Source: Podochytrium sp. JEL0797 (lineage: Eukaryota; Chytridiomycota; Chytridiomycetes; Chytridiales; Chytriomycetaceae). From it: a DNA stretch of 64,000 nt. Every line of letters starts with the position of its first letter. The first letter of the stretch is position 1. Under the pieces are notes generated by a model, which was not told where the DNA came from, did not search any database, and was given only the letters and a program-made list of their open reading frames with translations. The stretch lies in contig JADGJG010000037.1 of the NCBI GenBank assembly GCA_027596195.1, positions 1-64,000 on the forward strand. Direction: 5' to 3'. A program made the translations under genes and the position numbers. Of this stretch, positions 55,757 through 64,000 are shown piece by piece.

Positions 55757-58087
55757 ATGCTCCCAGTTCTCCTCCTCGCTTCGTTAGCGATCTATACCAC
55801 CCGGTCAGTGGCAGCCGTGAGCCCACATGCAAAGCTCGCAGCTCTGCAGGATATTTCAGCAACCTGTTCGGTACGTGAACCCATTGTCGTTAAAAACCAC
55901 CCTTTTAATCACAACCTCAGCCATCCGGCGTGATCCAAGACTGTGCCTGCGAATACAAAAAGATTGAACAGCTCAACTCGGAAATCTCGCCGCTTCTGCA
56001 GGAACTCGTGAGAACCTCCTTCTTCAAATACGTCAAGGTGAGTTGCTCACCGAACCCCGCTTCAGTGCGCGATGGTTGAGCTCGATCCCGCCATCCCTTC
56101 TCGCCTCTGGTTCACACATGGACAGACACAACTGCAACGTGTTCGACAATGAACAACCTCCATTTCCCTGCACCTTGTTCTTTCATCAACGAATCAAAAA
56201 AATTAATCCAACTCCCATTCCCACCAAGATTGATCTCAACCGCGGATGCAACTTCTGGCCCGACGACGGGCTGTGTATGAACGAAGGATGTGTGGTCAAA
56301 CCGACAGATGAGGTAATTCTGAGTCATTTGTGTCGAATTCGCGGGGGCGGTCGCATTTTGGGCCAATCAGATTCGTCCACATTGGGAATTTCGATTACAA
56401 CCCTTTGACCTGTGCTTCTTGTTCCACGTGTTGTCTGTTTGGATTCGTTCGAGCTTTCTCTGGAGTTCCCACGGCCCTTCTCGAACCCCGAAACCTCACC
56501 CAGTTTCACCAAGAACATGCAAACTCACCCATTTATTCCCAAAACAGTCCGACCTCCCCAAAGACCTCCGCATGGAAGCCCTCTCCAGCGTGGACTACAG
56601 CATCTCCCAAAACGCCGCCTTTGGCTTCTTTGCCAAAAAATGCGACTTCAACGACCACGATTTCTGCGTCATCGACGACCCACACGTTCTCCAAGAAATC
56701 CCGTACGTGAACCTCGTCAAGAATCCCGAACGGTTCACGGGGTACGCGGGGGACTCGGCGGCGAGGGTGTGGGGCGCGATTTATGGGGAGAATTGTTTTG
56801 CCGAGGAGGAAGGGGAGGTGGGCGGGTTGGAGCAGGAAGGGGATCAGTGTATTGAGAAGAGGGTGTTTTATCGTTTGTTGAGTGGGTTGCATTCGAGTAT
56901 TAGTACGCATATTTGTGATCAGTGGTTGGATCAGAAGACTGGGGAGTGGGTGAGTGCTTTGTTTATTTCGTTATGCGCATGTCGTTTGGGGTTGTGGGTT
57001 TGAACTGACCGATTCCCCCCCTTTCGATCATCAGGGAAGCAACCTCGAATGCTTCAAATGGCGACTCGGCATGCACCCAGACCGCATCTCCAACATGTAC
57101 TTCACCTACGTCGTGTACCTGCGAGCCATCTCGAAACTCGCGCCGTACCTCGAATCCAACGACTGGTGTTCCTCGGCCAAAGACCGCAAACGAATCGGAA
57201 GCCTCATGAAGGGAATTGTGGACCTGACGCAGTCGACTCCGACGACTTTTGATGAGAGCCTCATGTTTGCGGATCATTCTACAATTGTGAGTGTCCTTTT
57301 TTCCCCGTTGTGGAGTGTTTGTCGGTGGGGTTGTGACGTTCTAACGATATTTTTTTCTGGCAACAAGTCATTGAAGGAGGAATTCAAGAACCATTTCCGC
57401 AACATTTCCCTGATTATGGATTGCGTGGGTTGCGAGAAATGCCGGCTATGGGGTAAACTCCAAATCACAGGTCTCGGCACGGCATTGAAAACCCTCTTCT
57501 CATTCGGCGACGAGTACGTGTTATCCTCTCTTCCCCCGCCCTTTCCTATTAACTAATTTCCCAAAAACAGTCCCTCCCAATACCGCCTCTCCCGCACCGA
57601 ACTCGTCTCCCTCATGAACGGCTTCAATCGCCTCTCCAACAGTCTCCACGCCGTTGAACGATTCCGCGCCCGCATCAAGGACCAACGCGACGTCCTCCTC
57701 GAAATCACGAGCGTTTCCACCGCAATCGAAACCGCACACCCCGTGAGCAGTGTTGCGATGGCTTCGCCTGAACCGAGTGCGAGTGCGGACCCGGTGGATA
57801 CTTCCTCGCCTGTCTCGAAACCAAACCTGGTTCTTGACATGTCCTTCACGGAACTCACGGACCCAAAGAAGGTGGGGAAGTGGGTTGTGGGGCTGGTCGT
57901 GTTGGTGCTTGGATTCCTGCGGATCGTATACAAGAGCTGGACGAACCAGATCTCGAGTGAGGCTGCGGCTGCGGGGCCATCGCGGAGTGAGTCGGAGTCG
58001 GCGAGTGGGAGTGAAGGGTCGGCGTCTCCGGCGAAGGGGGGGTTGACGAAGCGGAGGAATGGGCGGAAGGGGGGTAAGAAACATTAA
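55757..58087 (+). CDS. ERO1: ERO1, ER oxidoreductin
   Basis: FAD-dependent thiol oxidase that oxidises protein disulfide isomerase in the ER lumen. 543 aa; introns 55871-55920, 56038-56228, 56313-56547, 56950-57034, 57287-57367 and 57514-57570. It has a signal peptide (LPVLLLASLAIYTT), the opening CACEYKKIEQLNSEI, the shuttle pair in DDGLCMNEGC (C-x4-C), the flavin region GYAGDSAARVWGAIYGENC, FYRLLSGLHSSISTHI and HFRNISLIMDCVGC, and the active-site C-x2-C (CEKCRLWGKLQ). After the catalytic domain a helix near residue 480 (WVVGLVVLVLGFLRIVY) looks like a true membrane span, with a basic tail ending KGGKKH. Human ERO1 lacks such a helix; yeast Ero1 has a membrane-associating tail. Confidence 0.95.
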
Positions 58088-58349
58088 TTAAACCTTTCGG
58101 ATACTTTTGAAAATAAAAAAACGTCATATTTTATTTCGGATTGATCTGCGAGGGGGTTGAATGTGTGCAGAAAGGCAGGCACGGACAACAGGCAAAGTGG
58201 ACTTGCAGAGAAACGTGAAGGGAAGAAAATCCTCATCTCCATCTCCAAATCCAATCTCCCTCACAGACACGCAACGCGTGTGCAAGACATGCCGAACTGC
58301 TTGATCACCTCTTGGATTCATATCCTTCACATCGTTTTGATTTATTCTC

Positions 58350-59231
58350 TTATTTTTCAGTTCGTTTGTAAAGTCGGGCATAATCAACCAGCATTGGCTG
58401 CCACTCATCCACATCCTCAGCCAACACGGCGTTATCCTTTGGCACCTCGTCCTTCCCAAAGTAATACCCGCCAACTGCAACATTCAACACCACAAACATC
58501 TCATCATCAGTGAGTGTCTGAGGTGGATACAATTCCGCATAATTGAGATCTTTGACGAGAATATCATCCACGCGATAAACAATCGTATCCGCCGTCCATT
58601 CCATCGAATACACATGAAACTCGTCCGTCATATCAAACGGAAGCGTGATTCGATTCGAATGCGCCACATCCTCTCCACCCTCCTTATACAAATGAACGCT
58701 CCCTTCCACCTTATCAGGCTCATACCCTGCCATCTCCACCAAATCGAGCTCATTACACGTCTCCCACTGAGACCACAACCAAATCGCTGGCCACATCCAC
58801 GTTCCCCGGGGCATCTTGGCACGCACCTCAAGACGACATCCCTGCGTCACAATCACTTTATCCTTGGTCTCGATTCGCCCGGAATAGATCTTGCCATCGT
58901 CATAGGTGGGCGTGATGACGAGTTTCCCATCGCGGATACACACATTCTCAGGCGTGTTGATCGAGTTTTCCGTCGCATGGATGCCGAGGTAGTAAGACCA
59001 GTTGTCCATGTTGAGGGTCGGGCCAGTGAACTCGTCGGACCAGATGAGTTTGTACTTTGGCTCGGCGGGAGTGATAGAAAGACGATCGAGTGCCGATTCG
59101 GCTTCGAGAAGGGATGCGTCATTGCGGTTGGTCTCGCAGACTTGACATACGGATGCGTGCATGTTGGTGTTTGCGAAGGTGCAGGCAGTGCAATTCCAAA
59201 CGTTGATTGTATTTTGAGTCATATTTGTCAT
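58350..59231 (-). CDS. GH16 glucanase with N-terminal RanBP2-type zinc finger
   Basis: 293 aa, a single exon. Residues about 11-37 match a RanBP2/ZnF-RBZ finger (WNCTACTFANTNMHASVCQVC: W-x-C-x2-C, Asn, C-x2-C; printed fragment follows with ETNR). Residues from about 60 are a GH16 domain: LIWSDEFTGPTLNMDNW, RLEVRAKMPRGTWMWPAIW, and the catalytic motif ELDLVEM (acid/base and nucleophile glutamates present), then WTADTIVYRVDD. GH16 laminarinases normally carry a signal peptide; this start has none and no upstream signal exon was seen. So the enzyme appears intracellular, or is released in an unusual way. Lack of introns is unusual beside its intron-rich neighbours and could point to transfer or retroposition. 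Confidence 0.9.
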   Translation of the reverse strand: MTNMTQNTINVWNCTACTFANTNMHASVCQVCETNRNDASLLEAESALDRLSITPAEPKYKLIWSDEFTGPTLNMDNWSYYLGIHATENSINTPENVCIRDGKLVITPTYDDGKIYSGRIETKDKVIVTQGCRLEVRAKMPRGTWMWPAIWLWSQWETCNELDLVEMAGYEPDKVEGSVHLYKEGGEDVAHSNRITLPFDMTDEFHVYSMEWTADTIVYRVDDILVKDLNYAELYPPQTLTDDEMFVVLNVAVGGYYFGKDEVPKDNAVLAEDVDEWQPMLVDYARLYKRTEK

Positions 59232-60365
59232 ATTTGAGTTCGAATGAATCGTGCGCTTGTGAACCCCCCACCGTCCTCTAGGGAGTAGTGAAACTACAAA
59301 AGGGTGCGAACTTTTGGATTATCTGAGTGGGGTTTGTGCACATTCCGGCACCGTCCTCAGAGTGTCCGAAACAATGTGTCCGAATCTCGGCAAAAATCAA
59401 TTACAGCCTTGTTTTCATCCAACGATAAGGTTGGATCCGCACACATACGTGATTTACCACATTTAATGCCACGCAAACCAAGAGTTGTAACGTGGGCTGA
59501 AATCCGCTCAATCGATTTCCACTTTTTATTATGTGACTAAGATTCTACTATCTGAGGTAAAATCTTTAGAGTAACCCGCCCTCAACCACGATCGAAAACG
59601 AATTCGTTAACGACTCTACTCCCCCGCATCCATAATGAGAATTACCTGATGGATGCACCGCAGGAAAAACCCAAGGAACGATTGACGGGAAGCTGTGGTC
59701 CGTTGCCATACCGACCAATTATGATAAACTGTTGTATGGCACGGGTCATGGGTGCATTTCTTTGTTCACGATCATTCACGTACGCGGCGATGAAAGTTCT
59801 CCAGGTTTCATTGGCGGTGGTGCATACGGAGTCACCCGTGGATTGCAGATGGCCCAAGGCAGCTCCTTCAAGATCGGACGACAAGGGCCCAGAATTTTCA
59901 ACTCGCCAATTTTTCGAATTCACGCGGTGTGGTTGACCATTCCGCCCTTTTCCTGTTTAGCCTGGGATGTATTCATGTAGAGCCGAGAGGTGTCTGATTT
60001 GCGCTGCTTTCCTGAGGACAGATTCTCCCCCTTCCCTTCTTTTAATTGATTTACCTATTTCAGTTGGTGTTCGACCTGCCTTGATTGACAGAGGATTAAT
60101 GTCTGCTGTAATGGGGTCGTACGGATTATGGGAGATGTCAACGTCCGGCAAAGCCAACAAACGTCTTTCGCTCCCACTCTCCACCCCAGCCACTGCGTAA
60201 ACTCAAACTCTCATTGACATAATAATAAAGAGACCCTTTCGTTTGGCTCGTTGCGGTTGAAATTGTGATCGTATTTCCCCCCATCAAAACAGCAGACGAA
60301 ACAAGAAAAAACATAGGTGTGCCAGACCAAACGAGCGCCCCCATCCTCTTCCTCCTTCCTCCACC
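59232..60365. other. 1.1-kb intergenic region, possible gene remnant
   Basis: Between the divergent GH16 start and the RPT2 stop. Open, protein-like frames occur at about 59640-59980 on the plus strand (a fragment such as LWSVAIPTNYDKLLYGTGHG) and at 59642-60193 on the minus strand, but they conflict and neither matches a family I know. The plus frame lacks a clear start and stops at 59978. It may be a decayed gene or a gene with unresolved exons. Confidence 0.35.
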
Positions 60366-62169
<1,804 letters not shown>

Positions 62170-62269
62170 TTTTTCTTGGGTTTCTCGAATTGCAATCGCA
62201 TCGCTTCATTCCTCTGCTTCATTCCACATCAAGCCAGCAAAACCGTCTTATTTATTGGCATAAGCGATA

Positions 62270-63498
62270 TCATTTTCTCGCACCAGCAACCCCAAGCAGG
62301 ATATTATCAATGATACGCGTCTTGCCCACCCGCACGGCACCCGACAACATGGCCCCATCGACACCCACCGCCCCATTCACCTCCTCCAACGTGATCGCAT
62401 TCGCCACACTCACATAATCCACCACAACCCCCGAACTCTTCAACACACGCGTCGCAGCACTCCTCAGCTTCTCCCCATCCCTCTCTCCAGCCTCCCACTG
62501 CGCCTCCGCCTCCCTCAACGCGCGGTACAACACGGGCGCTTCTTTTCGCTCTTGTGGGGAGAGGTAACGGTTACGCGAGCTCATGGCCAAGCCGTCTTCT
62601 TCGCGGAGGATGGGGCAAATCACGAGTTCGGTGGGGATGAGGAGGTCGCGCGTCATGGTGCGCAGGACGGCGCATTGTTGGCCGTCTTTTTGGCCAAAGA
62701 AGGCTTTGGTAGGTTGGACCACGTTGAAGAGTTTTGTTACGATGGTGGCGACGCCGCGGAAAAAGTTGGGGCGGACGGAGCCTTCGCTATTTTTTTCGGT
62801 GGGGGTTCCTTAGCAATCGATTCAGGTAGAATCTCCTCAGCGATACGTACAGCATATGAGACAGTCCTTTGACCTCGACAAACGCTCCCTTCTGCTTTTC
62901 AACGTCCAACGGGATTCCGGCGGGATACATTTCTTGGACGGCTGAAGGAACACGCGTTCAGCTTCCCTCCATAACCGAAAAACCCAAGGCAAAAACTAAA
63001 CAAACAAACATGGTGCAAACACAGCATCGCAGCCCACCGTTGAGAGCAACTTGACGTCATTTTCGAAGGTACGAGGATATCTGTCCAAGTCCTCGGTGGG
63101 AGCAAACTGTGCTGGGTTCACAAAGATGGACGCAACAACCTTGTCGCACTCCTTCTTGGCAGTGGACGCTGCACAAATAAGGGATGTGAGTTAACTGGCT
63201 TTGCGTTTTGACAGCTTTCTGGACTTCTGATCCAAGAAGGGATGCGAGGAACCTGCACTGAAAGAGATACGAACCAAGGCTCAAATGTCCGCTGTGAAGG
63301 GCGCCCTGATCAACACATGAATAATTGAGCTGACGGAACGATCATAGCGAAAACAACCAAACTCACCATGGTTGGCACGAATCCGACAGTCTTTCCGGCC
63401 AACAGCCACTCGTTTCGGAGTGCACGATACTCGGCGATCGTGTTGACAATGCGAGGTGTAGTTGGGCTCGAGTAAAACCGCTTGGCAATGGAGAGCAT
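62270..63498 (-). CDS. PAN6: Pantothenate synthetase (pantoate-beta-alanine ligase)
   Basis: ATP-dependent ligation of pantoate and beta-alanine to give vitamin B5. 309 aa, five exons; introns 63306-63366, 63169-63274, 62942-63009 and 62787-62850. A short basic Ser-rich N-terminus ([11 protein letters not shown]) may target mitochondria. Family motifs: [18 protein letters not shown] formed over the first splice (the HxGH of this nucleotidyltransferase fold), [51 protein letters not shown], and the [10 protein letters not shown] lysine-loop equivalent. The second intron uses a GTTCGT donor and the join gives SLAST where most relatives have SLV; that splice is the least sure. Confidence 0.93.
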
Positions 63499-63642
63499 GT
63501 TGGATGTTGTTGGCACAGAAAAAATCGCTTCGATAGAGACAAACAACCATGTCGCATTATTAATCAGGTTTTAATTTGGTGCTCCATGTGGAAATACATT
63601 CTCTTTTTTAAGAATTATTTATTCCAAAATAATAAAAATTAT

Positions 63643-64000
63643 CTATTTCCCTCGCGAAGTCCGCACCTCCAGCCCAGGAATCGCGTTCACATCATACTTT
63701 TTGATATATTCCGTGTCGCGGTTCAGATCCGCCCAACTCGTTCTCCGCGATGCAGAAGACCGCGACATGAGCTGCGTCTTGACCGTATCCCACCCCCGTG
63801 GCGCCCCAGACTCGGGACGCGAAGCAGGCAACCCAGTTCCCAGTGACGTAATACATTTGTATGCTGACGATGGATTCGCGCCAGGGTGTAGCGGCAGTGG
63901 ACAATGTCCCACGTTCGAGCCCGTCAGGCAAGACAGCAATTCAATGGAAGACGCGGAAGGATCGTTCATAAGCTGCTGAGCAAAATCGGCACCGCCTGGT
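63643..64000 (-). CDS. Unrecognised protein, C-terminal end
   Basis: An open frame enters from beyond the right edge and ends at a stop at 63643. The visible 118 residues are rich in Ser, Pro and Gly (LLSCLTGSNVGHCPLPLHPG, GLPASRPESGAPRG) and end with a more structured segment (WADLNRDTEYIKKYD, then AIPGLEVRTSRGK). I recognise no domain. Frame openness and coding-like composition are the only evidence. Confidence 0.5.
   Translation of the reverse strand, partial: PGGADFAQQLMNDPSASSIELLSCLTGSNVGHCPLPLHPGANPSSAYKCITSLGTGLPASRPESGAPRGWDTVKTQLMSRSSASRRTSWADLNRDTEYIKKYDVNAIPGLEVRTSRGK

Overview
This window is nuclear DNA of a fungus, most likely an early-diverging zoosporic (chytrid-like) lineage. 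The fungal signs are a chitin deacetylase with a GPI signal, GH3 and GH16 glucanases, a CFEM-like wall protein, alternative NADH dehydrogenase and pantothenate synthetase. The non-Dikarya signs are an array of Dictyostelium-cAMP-receptor-like (CAR-like) GPCRs and a metazoan-type C2CD5 orthologue. No ribosomal RNA or named marker was seen, so the phylum is an inference. About 34 protein genes are packed tightly, with roughly 110 GT-AG introns, mostly 45-80 nt. All exon joins below were worked out by hand from frame, splice sites and protein similarity.

Layout. 1-5.3 kb: end of a P4-ATPase flippase, then an eIF2alpha kinase with an N-terminal PAS-like domain. 5.3-7.9 kb: GH3 beta-glucosidase (minus). 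8.1-10.8 kb: a gene-poor island with two decayed copies of one segment. 10.8-22.2 kb: CAP-domain secreted protein (minus), then a plus-strand run of PH-domain protein, SWI3/RSC8 chromatin subunit, chitin deacetylase, an unknown coiled-coil protein and REV7. 22.3-26 kb: three tandem GPCR genes plus a relic of a fourth. 26-28 kb: a 2-kb intergenic region with a purine tract. 28-37 kb: PRP38A, a decayed sphingosine-kinase-like gene, a 5'-truncated tryptophanyl-tRNA synthetase, a solute-binding-protein-like membrane receptor, and the TFIIIC tau95 subunit. 37-45 kb: RPL38, a LYAR-type zinc-finger protein, C2CD5, and the PKA catalytic subunit. 44.7-52 kb: a GRDP-like protein, a thioredoxin-UBA-UBX fusion, an F-box-like/ankyrin protein and NDH-2. 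52-64 kb: CFEM-like protein, a six-knuckle CCHC protein, PEX10, ERO1, a GH16 enzyme with a RanBP2-type zinc finger, RPT2, PanC, and the end of an unknown gene.

Functionally this is a mixture of housekeeping genes (translation, splicing, Pol III transcription, proteasome, ER oxidation, peroxisome import), signalling genes (CAR-like GPCRs and a PKA catalytic subunit, which could act in one cAMP pathway), and cell-wall genes.

The items most worth a second look are three unusual domain architectures: PAS plus eIF2alpha kinase, thioredoxin-UBA-UBX, and RanBP2 zinc finger plus GH16. Next come two traces of intron birth or duplication: an NDH-2 intron flanked by a 15-nt direct repeat, and a tandemly duplicated intron-exon unit in the ankyrin gene. 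There is also a 1-kb stretch holding two broken genes, and an in-frame stop inside the conserved C-terminus of C2CD5.
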